A DNA stretch of 64,000 nt from Posidoniimonas corsicana (GCF_007859765.1 NZ_SIHJ01000005.1:346588-410587), one strand, 5' to 3'. Shown: positions 27,801 to 37,126, counted from the first letter of the stretch. Program-made: numbers and translations. The notes: generated from the sequence alone by a model not told the origin.

Positions 27801-29596
27801 GCCCAGTTGGCCTCGTCCAGGTAGTCGGGGTTGGCCTTGAGCTGCTGCTCCGGGTCGGCCAGCAGGTCGTTGTGCGGCACGGGCAGCCGGGCGGGGATGT
27901 ACTGGCCGGGCAGCACGATCTGGTACTGCAGCTCGACCGACGCCACGCCGTCGGGGTCGCTCACCTCGGCGGTCACCACGCCTGCCGACGTGGAAGCGTC
28001 GCCGCCCGCGTGGTCGACCGACGCGATGGCCGGCGCGGCGTTGGCGGCGAGGTTCGCGTTGGCGGCGCCGGGCGTGGCGCGGCGGGCCTCGACCACGACC
28101 TGCAGGCTGCGCGTGGTGGCGCCGTCGCCGTTGACCGCGGTGAGCGTGTACGTGGTGGTCTCGGTCGGCGTGACCCACACGCTGGTCTGGCCGGTGACAT
28201 CGCCCACGTCGGGGCTGATGGAGAGCGTGGTCGCATCCGTGACGTCCCAGCGGAGCCGCAGCGGCTCGCCGGCCAGGATGGCGTCGCTGCTGGCCTCGAA
28301 CGACTCGATGTTCGGACCGGCGAACACCGCGTCCGGCCCGGCGGCGTAACTCGCCGCGACCTGGCCGCTGGTCAGGGCCTGGTTGTAGATGCGGAACTCG
28401 TTGTGATAGCCGTCGAACAGCGGGTCGGGCCACTGCGAACGGCCGAGCCAGTTGTTGTTGTCGTTCAGGTCGTCCAGGTCGATGATCGTGGCGCTCGATC
28501 CGATCGCGGCGCCGTCCACGTACAGCGTCTGCACGCCCGACGCGCCGTCCCACACCACCGTGAAGTGGTACTCGCGGTTGGTGCTGGCCGCCTGGTTCCA
28601 GTCCACCACGCTCTCGGACGACGTGCCGCCATTGCGGTGGGTGAGCCGCAGGTCGCCCGAGCCGGACTCGGGGATCAATGTGACGTAGCCCTGGTTGTTG
28701 GCGCCGGTGGCCTGGTCCTCCCCGCCACCGCTGGTGCCGAACGACCAGATCTCCGCCCAGGTCCGGTTCCGCGTGACCGTGCCCCACCACTCGAACGTGG
28801 CGTTCTCGCCCAGCGAAGAGACGATGCCGTTCGGCAAGTCGACGTACGCGCCCGAGCCGAAGGGGGTCTGGTTGGAGTTCTGCCCGGAGTTGCTGCTGAC
28901 GTTCAGCTGTCCATCGAAGTAGCTCGACAGCCCGGTCGGGTCGACCAGCACGCCGTCGGCGCCGCCGACGCTGTCCTCCAGGTTGCCGGAGAAGCTCCAG
29001 CGGTGCACCAGGCCTCCCGCGCCGCCCGGGTCGGTGGGCGGGTCGTCGTCCTCGACGGCGAACAGCGGGTCGGCGTAGGTCGGGCGCCAGTTGCTGCCGA
29101 GGTTGTTGTCGAGCGCGGGGTTGATCAGCTCCATCGACGGCCCCTCGCCGTCGGCGGCCACGGGCCAGGGGAACGAGGTCGTGTACTCGACCTCGTCGAT
29201 CAACTGTCCGCCCGCGTCAGAGATGGCGATCCGTTCGCCGCCGTTGCTCAGGCCGCCCTCGTACTGCCCGATCGCCACCACGCCGAACTCGGCGAGCAGG
29301 GTCGCCGGGTCCTGGGCCACCACCACGTACCCGCCCGCCGGAATCTGGGCGCCCGGCTCGAAGGTGTAGTCGATGCCGTCGGTGAATTCCCAGCCCGACA
29401 GGTCGACCGGCGTGGCGGCCGTGTTGTGCAGCTCGATGAACTCTTCGAAGCTGGTGTTCTCGTCGGAGTTGTAGTGGATCTCGTTGATCACTACCGCCAG
29501 CAGGCGGCGGTCTTCGAGCGTCTCGAAACGCAGCCGCGAGGGCTTGGCCCGCTTCGCCTTGCGCGCGGACCGCTTCCTGTCACGATATCTCGCCAT
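24878..29596 (-). CDS. Giant secreted CotH / lamin-tail-domain protein
   Basis: 1572 residues, ATG at 29596. A basic N-terminus leads into RFETLEDRRLLAVVINEIHYN, the planctomycete export signature running straight into a lamin-tail domain (about 33-150). A LamG-like domain lies near 190-400. Ig-like sandwiches follow near 430-540. A CotH-kinase-like region (about 690-1080) contains YRPRGANGRYYGEGKRS and LLLWDTDASWGPSW. A second lamin-tail domain lies near 1255-1390 and a dockerin-like pair at 1396-1450 (GDYDASGVVDQADYQAWR, DGVVDAADYSVWRDHLG). The tail is Ala/Pro/Glu-rich. The protein is probably surface-exposed or extracellular. An in-frame extension to 29743 lies in the promoter region and is rejected. 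Confidence 0.88.
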   Translation of the reverse strand: MARYRDRKRSARKAKRAKPSRLRFETLEDRRLLAVVINEIHYNSDENTSFEEFIELHNTAATPVDLSGWEFTDGIDYTFEPGAQIPAGGYVVVAQDPATLLAEFGVVAIGQYEGGLSNGGERIAISDAGGQLIDEVEYTTSFPWPVAADGEGPSMELINPALDNNLGSNWRPTYADPLFAVEDDDPPTDPGGAGGLVHRWSFSGNLEDSVGGADGVLVDPTGLSSYFDGQLNVSSNSGQNSNQTPFGSGAYVDLPNGIVSSLGENATFEWWGTVTRNRTWAEIWSFGTSGGGEDQATGANNQGYVTLIPESGSGDLRLTHRNGGTSSESVVDWNQAASTNREYHFTVVWDGASGVQTLYVDGAAIGSSATIIDLDDLNDNNNWLGRSQWPDPLFDGYHNEFRIYNQALTSGQVAASYAAGPDAVFAGPNIESFEASSDAILAGEPLRLRWDVTDATTLSISPDVGDVTGQTSVWVTPTETTTYTLTAVNGDGATTRSLQVVVEARRATPGAANANLAANAAPAIASVDHAGGDASTSAGVVTAEVSDPDGVASVELQYQIVLPGQYIPARLPVPHNDLLADPEQQLKANPDYLDEANWATVTMVDDGTGADQTAGDGVYSASIPAQAHRTLVRYRVAVEDTLGAAAVAPYADDPSLNFAYFVYDGLPEYLNNSGQVVADAEALASLPVYHLLTRAEDMQEAIAYDPADQIPQGTEARSAYNWGGTIVYNGEVYDNIQYRPRGANGRYYGEGKRSMRFRFNDGAWFEPLDQDGEPYPEQWKTLTTGKGFDNHQTLTYALNEAITMQLSNMMGLPALDTHWFQFRVIDDAAEAPNQWDGDFWGVNFALEDYDKRFLDAHGLEEGNLYKLNNQTQDALRQLDYQAPYAVSDGSDHDYVEYVMGRASDDLEHRVNLEQYFVYHAIAEAVRHYDYWPTANKNAAYYFEPDYAAENDNLGKLWLLLWDTDASWGPSWNEGEDIVYEALFDNFDSAYADSLLKPGYYNTLRELRDLIWQPDQIEGMIRELAATIQPLEAADRARWQGAPDDAGNYDGLTGPGAVSIEALIGNMLDFAFVGGNWPHGGSGTGFVGPGGRAAYLDNVLAASGEEALVPFTPSLSYVGDPGMAANELTFQTTAFNDPQGAGTFGAVQWRVSQVTPVSAGADPSTAFLDEWTSSWDSGALTEFNATTDVPASAVTPGETYRARVRMQDDTGRWSHWSDPVEFVAAAPTDPPSLAITELHYHPLNPSLVDEDDQEFLEILNTGDVTVDLSGMQIADFASTPYVFADGLTLAPGEYIVVARNTEVFQQVYGEEIYLAPTGYADSNLSNGGETVSLLGPTGQVIHSVTYTDDPPWPTTPDGDGPSLEIIDPLGDPNDPANWRASLYVMGSPGSAGLAIPGDYDASGVVDQADYQAWRSAYGTGVEAPGYGADGNRDGVVDAADYSVWRDHLGDNTTLYGSLAPAPAPAAPAPEATQAAPTVAATESTDADEGIDPLQAAFALLTPPDSSDDQPEPLADAAAAAAVDDGLLLLYEGPAAAASEEEEVSVATADGSSGEEPSESASASVQRTVASDRV

Positions 29597-29873
29597 CTCG
29601 CCTGCCTGTTCCGAAGTTGTAGCCTCAGCGGTGTTCCGCCGGCCGCCGCACGGCGGCGCCACTACGGGTCGCCGCTGGAGTTGGTGCGAATGCACGCCGG
29701 CCCCGAGATAAGACCTGGGGCCGTGCCGGTGGAGCGGGTGCAATTACCCGTCTAGAGGTAATGCGAGCCAGCTTCCCCGATTTTAAACAGAATCTTCACA
29801 AATGCCGCGGATTTGGCGAACGAGGGCGCCTGCCTCCACCCGCAACAATGGGCCGGAAGCCATGCGAGCGGGG

Positions 29874-30311
29874 CTACTTAGCGCGGGCGGCCGGGCGTTC
29901 AGCCACGCCGGCGACCAGGCCGCCGCTGGCCTCCGCCGGGGCCGCGGCCTCGACGCTCTGGGTGACCTGCTTGTAGGCCAGCGCGGCCGCCACCACGATC
30001 GCCGTCCACTCGGCGACCAGCAGCGTCCACCAGACGTTGTACTCGACCGAAGTGAACGGCGTGCCCGCCGGCGGGTTGGGCGGGGTCCAGGTCCTCTCGC
30101 GTTTCCGCCCCGAGAACAGGTTGTCGAATCCGGCGAACGCCTTGGTGTGGATCTCCCGCTGCTCCGAGAAGTACAGCACCATGTAGCGGTCGCATTCGAC
30201 TTTCAGCCAGGGCGGGTAGAGCAGCGTCAACGCCATAAAGAGGGCTGCCCCCAGTCCGCACAGCACGGCCACGCCGAACCGGCCAAACGCCCGCTGCGCG
30301 TTGACGGTCAT
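29874..30311 (-). CDS. Small membrane protein, unknown function
   Basis: 145 residues, ATG at 30311. Two membrane helices are visible: residues about 10-32 (FGVAVLCGLGAALFMALTLL) and about 93-112 (WWTLLVAEWTAIVVAAALAY). Between them lies a 60-residue loop with FSGRKRERTWTPPNPPAG. The Ala-rich C-terminus is polar. The loop pattern resembles other small planctomycete membrane orphans, with no assigned role. It stands alone: the alcohol dehydrogenase stop is 102 bases upstream of its start on the same strand. Confidence 0.75.
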   Translation of the reverse strand: MTVNAQRAFGRFGVAVLCGLGAALFMALTLLYPPWLKVECDRYMVLYFSEQREIHTKAFAGFDNLFSGRKRERTWTPPNPPAGTPFTSVEYNVWWTLLVAEWTAIVVAAALAYKQVTQSVEAAAPAEASGGLVAGVAERPAARAK

Positions 30312-30413
30312 GGGGTCGCTCCACGGAATTGATCGGGTATGGGGTTAGCCGCAGCCACGAGTGTAGCCGCACGAGGGGCGCGGAGCAAAGAAATTCAGCG
30401 GCGGGCGGGTGGA

Positions 30414-31454
30414 TTACGGCGTGATCACGGTCACGCCGCAGCCGACCGGCCGGTCCAACGCCGCCAAGGCGGCGCCCGCCTCCTGGAGCGGGATCGTCCG
30501 CTCGATGAGCTGCTGCGGGCTGAGCTGCCCACGCTCGATCATCTGCAGCAGCGCGGGGTAGGCGTGCGCCTGCAGTCCGTGGCTGCCGAGCAGCTCCAGC
30601 TCCCAGCCGATGACGCGTCCCATCGGCGCCGGCGGGTCGGCGTCGGCGCCTGCCAACAGGCCCACCTGCACGTGGCGGCCGCGTCGGCGGAGCGAGAGGA
30701 CCGAGTTGCGGAACGTCACGCGGGCGCCCAACGCGTCGACCGACACGTCGGCGCCGCCGCCGGTCAGCTCGTGCACCGCGGCGGCCACATCGTCCACGCC
30801 GGTGGCGTTGAGTGTCGCGTCGGCGCCGAGCTGCTTGGCCAATTGCAGCGGCTCGTCGCGGATGTCGATCGCCACGACCGCCGCGCCCAACGCCCGGCCC
30901 AGCATCACCGCCGATAGGCCCACGCCGCCGCAGCCGTGCACGGCCAGCCACTGACCGGCCGCCAGCCGCCCCTGCGTCGCCACGGCACGGTACGCGGTGG
31001 CCAGGCGGCAGCCGAGGCTCGCCGCGGTGGGGGCGTCGATCGAGTCGGGCAGCGCGACCAGGTTGGCGTCGGCGTAGCGGACCGCGACCAGCTCCGCGAA
31101 CGAGCCCCAGCCGGTGAAGCCGGGCTGGAACTGGTTCTCGCAGACCTGCTGATCTCCCTGGCGGCAGTCGCCGCACCGCCCGCAGCCCGCCACGAAGGGG
31201 AGCGTGACGCGTCGCCCGACCCAGTCGCCGCGGACCTCCGACCCGACCGCGACGACCTCGCCGGCCAGCTCGTGACCGGGCACGTGGGGCAGGCGGTCGA
31301 TGTCGGGGTCGTGCCCCTGCCAGCCGTGCCAGTCGCTGCGGCAGACGCCGGTCGCCTGGACGCGGATCACCGCGCCGTCGGGCGTGGGCGTGGGGTCGGG
31401 GACCTGCTCGATGGCGATCGGCCCGCCGAACTCGTGGTAGAGCGCTGCTTTCAC
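30414..31454 (-). CDS. Zinc-dependent alcohol dehydrogenase family protein
   Basis: 346 residues from a GTG at 31454 (reads [12 protein letters not shown]). The medium-chain dehydrogenase fold is complete. Catalytic zinc ligands sit in [11 protein letters not shown] and [16 protein letters not shown]. The structural zinc site is [15 protein letters not shown]. The cofactor loop is [15 protein letters not shown]. The Asp after it (VVAIDIRDE) suggests NAD. Substrate unknown. It lies 31 bases downstream of the diadenylate cyclase gene and may share its transcript. The start was chosen because the family begins MKA and upstream residues are low-complexity Pro/Arg. Confidence 0.92.
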   Translation of the reverse strand: MKAALYHEFGGPIAIEQVPDPTPTPDGAVIRVQATGVCRSDWHGWQGHDPDIDRLPHVPGHELAGEVVAVGSEVRGDWVGRRVTLPFVAGCGRCGDCRQGDQQVCENQFQPGFTGWGSFAELVAVRYADANLVALPDSIDAPTAASLGCRLATAYRAVATQGRLAAGQWLAVHGCGGVGLSAVMLGRALGAAVVAIDIRDEPLQLAKQLGADATLNATGVDDVAAAVHELTGGGADVSVDALGARVTFRNSVLSLRRRGRHVQVGLLAGADADPPAPMGRVIGWELELLGSHGLQAHAYPALLQMIERGQLSPQQLIERTIPLQEAGAALAALDRPVGCGVTVITP

Positions 31455-31485
31455 GGGAGGGTTCCCCGGCGGAGGGCCCGGCGTG

Positions 31486-32475
31486 CTAGTCGGAGTTCTC
31501 GGACGCCGGGGCGCCGTCGCGAGTCGGCTCGCGGTCGGGCCCGGCCGCGGCGGGCGGGGGCTCGTTCTCAAAGTCCTTCCACTTCATCGCCCGGCGGAAC
31601 GGCTCGATGCGGAGCACGACCTCGCCGTTGTGGAACACGCGGACGGTGCCGTTGGACTCGCTGACCGCCACCGCGACCGCGGTGGTGGACTTGGTGATCT
31701 CGGCCGCCGCCCAGTGCCGCGCGCCCAGGCCCTTGCTGATGCTCAGCTCGGCGGGCGGCGCCGACACGTGCTGGCAGGCCGCGACCACCGTGCCCTTGGC
31801 GGACACGACGAACGCGCCGTCCATCTGGGCGATCTCCTTCACGCCCTCGCGGACCTTGGCGTCGCTCAGCATGCGTTCGGAAACGGGGTAGCCGCGCACC
31901 GGGTCGAAGCCCATCGGCTTGCAGAAGCCGAGCGTCTTGCGGTGGTCGCCGACGATGAACAGCGACCCCACCGGCTTGCCCTCGCGGCCCTCGCGGCCGA
32001 TCGCGACCGCCAGGTCGACCACGGTCTTGAGGGTCTCGGTGGGGACCTTCGCGCCCAGCTGCTTGAGGTCGCGGATGGTGAGCCGGCCGAGGTGCTCTCC
32101 CAGGCGGATCAGGCTCAGCGAGTCGATGGTGTCGGCCTCGAAGCCGCTGTAGACCGCCACCACCGGCGCGCCGGGCGCCAGGTGCTCGTCGGCCACGGCC
32201 TCGAGCAGCGCCTCGGTGAGCTGCTCGTAGACCGGCAGGTCGGGCACCGACAGCACGACCGTGTCGAACTGGGCGTCCTCGGACCCGGCCAGCACGTCCT
32301 CGGAGTCGGCCGCGACGATCAGCGCGTGGTCCCCCACGGCGGCCTGCAGCTTGTCCCACTCGGTGGGGCGCTCGGTGAGGAACAGGATCGCCTCGGCGTT
32401 GTGCAGGTCCGCCATGCGCGCCGCCATCTGGCAGAACGCATCGAGCTGGTCGCTGAACTTACGCGCTACGGCCAT
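31486..32475 (-). CDS. DisA-N (diadenylate cyclase)-domain protein
   Basis: 329 residues, ATG at 32475. The C-terminal half carries the diadenylate cyclase signatures: [11 protein letters not shown] (DGA motif) near residue 215 and [25 protein letters not shown] near 250. The usual RHR is RHW here, which may alter or reduce activity. The N-terminal half ([37 protein letters not shown]) resembles an alpha/beta sensory domain found in related proteins, not the helicase-like C-terminus of true DisA. The product would be c-di-AMP, a regulator of potassium and osmotic balance. No membrane helix is seen, so it differs from CdaA. Confidence 0.85.
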   Translation of the reverse strand: MAVARKFSDQLDAFCQMAARMADLHNAEAILFLTERPTEWDKLQAAVGDHALIVAADSEDVLAGSEDAQFDTVVLSVPDLPVYEQLTEALLEAVADEHLAPGAPVVAVYSGFEADTIDSLSLIRLGEHLGRLTIRDLKQLGAKVPTETLKTVVDLAVAIGREGREGKPVGSLFIVGDHRKTLGFCKPMGFDPVRGYPVSERMLSDAKVREGVKEIAQMDGAFVVSAKGTVVAACQHVSAPPAELSISKGLGARHWAAAEITKSTTAVAVAVSESNGTVRVFHNGEVVLRIEPFRRAMKWKDFENEPPPAAAGPDREPTRDGAPASENSD

Positions 32476-32604
32476 GCACAAAGAACACGGACGGGCGCCC
32501 GCGTCGAGAGAGCTGAGAGGGGCGGACGCGCCGCGCGCGAATCGCCAGACCGCCCTAATCTACTGGAGCCCGCCAAGCAGTTCAATCCGGAACGGCTCGC
32601 CAGC

Positions 32605-34707
32605 CTAGCGAGACCGCCGCGACGAGCTGCCGAAGCCGAACAGCCCGCCCAGGCCCCGCCGCTCCTCGCGTTCCTCGTGCCGGGCCTGGATGTAGTAGTA
32701 GTTCTCGCTGATGCCGCTCTGCAGCTCCTTGTAGTTCAGCTTGACCGGCCGGTTCGTCCGCCCGGCCACCTGGGCGGCGTCCGGGTTGTCGTACGGCAGG
32801 AACACCTTCTCGTCGTACAGCGCCAGGGCGTGCAACGCGTGGGCCAGCGGGCCGATCTCCCAGCCGTTGTCGGTGTTGGACGTGATCAGGTTGGTGAGGT
32901 AGTTCACGGCCGCGAACACCCGGCGGTCGTCCAGGTCCTCCTCCGGCAGCGAGTAGATCAGCCACTCCAGGATGTGCCCGGTGGTGCGGATGCGGCGGTC
33001 GACGTCGTCCTCGTCGCCGGGGCCGCGGAACCACTCGGTGCTGAGGCTGCCGTCCCGGTTCTGCAGCCGGAACGCGTACTGCTGGTACTCCTCGACAAAC
33101 TTGGCGGCCTCGGCCCACTCGCCGTCGAGCGGCTCGCCCCGCGCGACGCGTTTCTTGGCCGCCAGCGCCAGGCCCGACAGCCGGTGGGTGCCGCCACACG
33201 CCGCGCCGCGGATCTTCTGGGTCCGCTCGTCGGCGATCAGCTTCGGGAAGTCCCAGTGCTCGCCCTGGTCGTTCACCCACGTGGAGTCCGACGGCAGGTA
33301 GTGCATCAGGCCGATCAGCTTGAAGGTCAGCTCCGACCGCGCGTAGCAGGTGAGCTGCTCGGCGGCCACCAGGTCACGCACGGTGAAGTCCTGGCCCTCG
33401 ACCCTCATCGGGTAGTCCGGGCTCACGTTGCACTGGGCGAGCATCGCCAGCAGCTGGCCCTTGTGGCCCTGCATGCCGACCCCCACCCGCACGTCGAGGT
33501 TGCCCTCGGGCGTGAGGTACAGCATCTGGTACCGGTTGCACGGCTTGTTGAAGCAGAGGTAGCCGACCGCCGTGACCGGCTTGCCGCGGCGCCCGCCGTC
33601 CTGCACGCGGCTGTACAGCCCGTAGGACAGCATGCTGTGCATCACTTCCCACGAGTCGTGGTCGACGCTGTTGAGCGGCCGCCGGTAGTAGTACGAGAGC
33701 ACCGACCGGAGCCGCCGCCGCAGGCTCATCTGGTTGCGGCTGAGCGGTTTGAGCTCGCGCTGCGGCTTCTCGACCTCTTTTGGCGTGGTGAAGTCCGGGC
33801 TCGGGCGGCGGCTGGATGAACCCGCCCGCTGCTGGCGCGCCTCCTCGGTCTCGGTGGCCTCGTCATCGGCGTCCGTCTCGGTCGCGGGTGCCTGTTCGGC
33901 GGCGGCCTTGGGCGGCGCCTGCTTGGGCTTGTCGACGGGCGCCGGCTCAGTGCGGGCCGGCGCTTCTTCGTCTTTGGCCTCGGGCTTGGCTGGTTGCTCG
34001 GGCTTGTTCTGCTCTTTGGGGGGCGTCAGCTTGGCCGGTTCGCGGGCCGGTTCCGACACGCTGGGCGCGGGCTTCGGCTCGTCTGCCGGTTCCTCGGCCG
34101 CGGGTTGGCTGGTGGGGGCGTCGTCGTTCAGCGGGCGGGCCGATTCGGCCGCGAACGGCGCCGGGCGGTCGCTGCTGGGGAGCTGCGCGGGTTGCTCGGG
34201 GAGCGACTGGCTCTCCGGCGCCGCCTGGGTGTCCGGGATGTGGGGCACGCGGAACGCGCTGTTGAGCTGCGGGCCGTCGGGCGCCGCTAGCGGCAGCGGT
34301 TCACTGGGCTCGGCCGTCGCGGCGCCGGCCACCTCTTGCCCGTTGAGCGGCAGGGGTGGCGGGGCGCCGTCGTGGCTGGGCGCAGCGCCGGGGCGCTGCG
34401 CGGTGCGGACGGGCCGCCACCGCAGGTCGTCCGTCGGGGCGTCGGGCTTGCTGGGCAGGCGGAGCTTCTCGAGCACCCGCTCGCCGACCACGCGGTCCGC
34501 CTTCACGCGGCTGGGGCCAAGCGGCGAGGCCACCGCCCAGCCGCTGTCGTAGACCTCAACGGGCTGGGCCGCCAGGGCGGCGCCGCAGGGAGCGGTCAGC
34601 GCGGCGCAGCACAGCGCCGCGCGGCAGTTGGCCGCTGCTAGCGAGCCGATTGCTCGCGGGACAGACGCGAGAGTCGAGAACGCAGCCGGCATAAAGATAC
34701 GCGCCAT
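32605..34707 (-). CDS. Large secreted planctomycete protein with Pro/Glu-rich linker, unknown function
   Basis: 700 residues from ATG 34707; a GTG at 34746 is an alternative. A signal peptide ends near GAALAAQP. Residues about 40-330 are low-complexity, rich in Pro, Ala, Glu and Ser (PAKPEAKDEEAP-like), a likely flexible linker. Residues about 350-690 form a conserved alpha-helical domain with HSMLSYGL, QDFTVRDLVAAEQLTCYARSELTFKLIGLMHYL, CGGTHRLSGL and TGHILEWLIYSL. The helix pairs resemble an alpha/alpha toroid, but no catalytic motif is recognised. Homologues seem common in planctomycetes and are usually left as hypothetical. Confidence 0.8.
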   Translation of the reverse strand: MARIFMPAAFSTLASVPRAIGSLAAANCRAALCCAALTAPCGAALAAQPVEVYDSGWAVASPLGPSRVKADRVVGERVLEKLRLPSKPDAPTDDLRWRPVRTAQRPGAAPSHDGAPPPLPLNGQEVAGAATAEPSEPLPLAAPDGPQLNSAFRVPHIPDTQAAPESQSLPEQPAQLPSSDRPAPFAAESARPLNDDAPTSQPAAEEPADEPKPAPSVSEPAREPAKLTPPKEQNKPEQPAKPEAKDEEAPARTEPAPVDKPKQAPPKAAAEQAPATETDADDEATETEEARQQRAGSSSRRPSPDFTTPKEVEKPQRELKPLSRNQMSLRRRLRSVLSYYYRRPLNSVDHDSWEVMHSMLSYGLYSRVQDGGRRGKPVTAVGYLCFNKPCNRYQMLYLTPEGNLDVRVGVGMQGHKGQLLAMLAQCNVSPDYPMRVEGQDFTVRDLVAAEQLTCYARSELTFKLIGLMHYLPSDSTWVNDQGEHWDFPKLIADERTQKIRGAACGGTHRLSGLALAAKKRVARGEPLDGEWAEAAKFVEEYQQYAFRLQNRDGSLSTEWFRGPGDEDDVDRRIRTTGHILEWLIYSLPEEDLDDRRVFAAVNYLTNLITSNTDNGWEIGPLAHALHALALYDEKVFLPYDNPDAAQVAGRTNRPVKLNYKELQSGISENYYYIQARHEEREERRGLGGLFGFGSSSRRSR

Positions 34708-34944
34708 CAAACCCGCCAGTGTGAGCCGAAGTTGCAAGCTTCCCACCCCGCGGGCGTGCTAGCACGCACGCCGCGCGGCCCGTCGGCGCAAGAGTCCCGC
34801 CAAGGACGCCGATGCCTTCTGGTATCGGGATGGGCGCGGCGGCGCTTAAAGACAATGCGTGCAATCTCAGAACCCGCAATCCACGGCGCAGGATAGCGAA
34901 TCTGGGCGCTCGGAGGACGCAGTCACGCAAGCTGGGTCGGCCAG

Positions 34945-35637
34945 CTAGAAGGGCAGGAGTCTGCCGAAGCGCGAGGCCACGGCGGGCGGCTCGGGCTGGC
35001 CGGCGGCGGGGGCCTCGCCCTTGGCGTAGGCCAGGCAGGCCCGCACGTCGCCACCGAAGTCGCGGCCCGACGAGCGGCTCAGCGCCTGCACGCCGGCGTA
35101 CTGCATGGCGGGGTCGTCGGACTCGAGGGCGGCCACCAACGCGGCGTTGGTCTCTGGCGAGCGGATCCCACCGAGCGCGCGGGCGGCCTCGATCCGCACG
35201 TCCTGGTCGGTGTCGGCGCGCAGCGCCTGGGCGAGGGCCGAGGCGCCGGCGGCGTCGCCCCGCTCGCCGAGCAGCTGGCAGCAGCGGCGGCGGACCAGCG
35301 GGTCGGTGTCCTGCAGGCCGGCGGTCAGCACCTGGCCGGCCAGCGGGATCTGGAACCGGGCGACCGAACGCATGATCGCGTCGCGGACCAGCGGGTCGGG
35401 CTCGGACTGCACCTTCCGCGCCAGCTCGACGGCGATCGCCTGCTGGGCGGCGCTGTCGGTCCCGTCGGCCTGCTCGCCGGCGGCCAACGCCTCCTCGATC
35501 CGCATGGCCGGCGTCTGGTAGGACGTCCGCTCCGGGGTGGAGAAGGGGTTCCACGCCAGCCCCCCGAGCGGCCCCGACTGGCAGCCGGCGGCGAGGGCGA
35601 GGGACAGCACGAGTAGGGTGTTCCGCGTGGCGGTCAT
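34945..35637 (-). CDS. HEAT-repeat lipoprotein
   Basis: 230 residues, ATG at 35637. The leader LLVLSLALAAGC is a lipobox, so the protein should be membrane-anchored through Cys. Residues about 80-205 contain three to four HEAT-like helix pairs with the DPLVRDAIMRSVARF, DPLVRRRCCQLLGERG, DQDVRIEAARALGGI and DDPAMQYAGVQALSR pattern. HEAT repeats typically bind other proteins. It lies upstream of the large secreted protein on the same strand, with about 237 bases between, so co-transcription is uncertain. Confidence 0.88.
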   Translation of the reverse strand: MTATRNTLLVLSLALAAGCQSGPLGGLAWNPFSTPERTSYQTPAMRIEEALAAGEQADGTDSAAQQAIAVELARKVQSEPDPLVRDAIMRSVARFQIPLAGQVLTAGLQDTDPLVRRRCCQLLGERGDAAGASALAQALRADTDQDVRIEAARALGGIRSPETNAALVAALESDDPAMQYAGVQALSRSSGRDFGGDVRACLAYAKGEAPAAGQPEPPAVASRFGRLLPF

Positions 35638-35759
35638 GGCGGCTTGGTGCTAGCAGTCGTGTCGTTACTTCCCCGTCGGCGGCGCACTGGCGGGCCCGGG
35701 GGACGCGGCGGGACCGTAGCAGAGCGGGCCGACGCAACGCAAGGCGGGTTTGCCCACGG

Positions 35760-35797
35760 AAAAAGCCGCGGGCCGACCCGGAGGCCAGCCCGCGGCT
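35760..35797 (-). terminator. Rho-independent terminator after the acidic repeat protein
   Basis: Read on the minus strand, AGCCGCGGGC and GCCCGCGGCT form a perfect 10-bp stem around a 14-base loop, followed by TTTTT. It starts 28 bases after the stop of the acidic repeat protein gene (35825) and is the clearest intrinsic terminator in the window. Confidence 0.8.
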
Positions 35798-35824
35798 GCG
35801 TGCTCGTCAACAAGCCCCCGACTA

Positions 35825-36826
35825 TCAGACGTAGCCGTAGACGCGGTCGAACGCGCTATCGAGGTCGTAGTCGTCAACGTCGTTCGAGTCCTGACCGTTG
35901 CTGGCGATCCAGCGGAAGAACTCGTCGAAGCCATCGCCGCCGTCGAAGTTCACGTCGTCGGCCTCATTGTAGGCGAAGCGGACCTCGTCATTGCCGTCGC
36001 GTCCCTTGATAGTGATGTCGTCGACATCATTGAAGCCAAGGTAGGCGTAGTCGTCGTCGTAGGCGGCCGGGTCGCTCGACTCATCCCGGTGGTAGCCCAT
36101 GTCGAGGTAGATGTCGTCCTGCACAGTGCTCCACTGGACCCGGGCCTCGTCGTCGCCGTTGCCCATGTAGGCGCGGATGTCGTCGGCGGTGACGCTGTCG
36201 ACGTTGAGCTCGTCGTCGTCGTTCTCGGCGACGCTGTCGTAAGTCCTGACATAGAGGTCATCGGCGACCGTGGTGGTCGTGACGCTCACATAGTCGGCGC
36301 CAGAGCCCGTGCGGATCTCCAGGTCCTCCCAGCTGCCGTTGCCAATCGTCGAGCCCGAGACGGTCACCTGGTCGTTGTGGATGCCGGTGTCGATGTGCAG
36401 CTCATCTCGGGTGGTGAGGCCCGAAATACTTACCCGGTCGTGGTCCTTGATGCTGCTGTCGGTCCCGCCGACGTTGATCACGGCGTCGTCGACCGTGATG
36501 CCGCCGTTGTAGTTCAGGACGTTCAGCGTGTCGGAGCCGTTCCCGAGATTGACCAGCAGGTCATCGTTGGCGTTGATCCCGTAGAACGTGATCGAGTTGT
36601 ACAGGCCCTCGCCCCCCTTGTAGTTGCCGTAGATCTGGGTGCCGTAGAGGCCCTGAACCCGGATCCCGCCGTTGGAGAGCTTGTAGACCTGCACGTGCTG
36701 GTCCTGGCCGGCGGTAAGCTCGCCAATCTCCAGGTTGCCGTCCACAACAGCGGCGGTCGCGTCGCCCGCCATCATGGCCTTCTCTTCCAACATCTGCATG
36801 CCGAGTTTCTTGCTCTTCTTGGACAT
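35825..36826 (-). CDS. Acidic repeat protein with variant surface-sorting N-terminus
   Basis: 333 residues, ATG at 36826 with GGGAGA upstream. The N-terminus MSKKSKKLGMQMLEEKAMMAGD resembles the planctomycete signature in which a conserved Leu-Glu and small residues precede the mature chain (LExRxLMAGD). The remainder is strongly acidic, with repeated DDxYxRT, GNGDDEARV, DDIYLDMG and GRDGNDEVRFAYNEADDVNFDGGDG units suggesting a parallel beta-helix that binds calcium. No enzyme motif is seen. A strong terminator follows, so it is a single-gene transcript. I infer a secreted or surface role. Confidence 0.8.
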   Translation of the reverse strand: MSKKSKKLGMQMLEEKAMMAGDATAAVVDGNLEIGELTAGQDQHVQVYKLSNGGIRVQGLYGTQIYGNYKGGEGLYNSITFYGINANDDLLVNLGNGSDTLNVLNYNGGITVDDAVINVGGTDSSIKDHDRVSISGLTTRDELHIDTGIHNDQVTVSGSTIGNGSWEDLEIRTGSGADYVSVTTTTVADDLYVRTYDSVAENDDDELNVDSVTADDIRAYMGNGDDEARVQWSTVQDDIYLDMGYHRDESSDPAAYDDDYAYLGFNDVDDITIKGRDGNDEVRFAYNEADDVNFDGGDGFDEFFRWIASNGQDSNDVDDYDLDSAFDRVYGYV

Positions 36827-37126
36827 CTCGAATCTCCCTTCGTGCTTGGTGGGGTGGGGCGGCCGTGGGTGGCCGCCGCGTTCACCATCACTTACGGGTG
36901 GATCCGGGCGTGTTACAAACCGCGCAGCAGAAGCCGCCGCCCGACCCGTCGGGGCGGGAGGGCTCCGCCGCCGGTGGGTGTCGGCGTGAGTGGCGTTGGG
37001 GCTGCTGGAGAAGCGGCAACGCGGCAGGACGCGCGCCTGCACGCAGATCAGCAACGGCGGGAGCTGCCCGCCAGAAAAATCTCGAAAACCGGCCGGCCGC
37101 CTGCTAGCGGCCGGCGGCCGCCGGGG

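Noticed and set aside
24905-29755. Plus-strand frame of 1616 residues antisense to the CotH giant.
   Set aside because: It consists of Val/Arg/Gly-rich shadow sequence. The minus frame has lamin-tail, CotH and dockerin-like domains.
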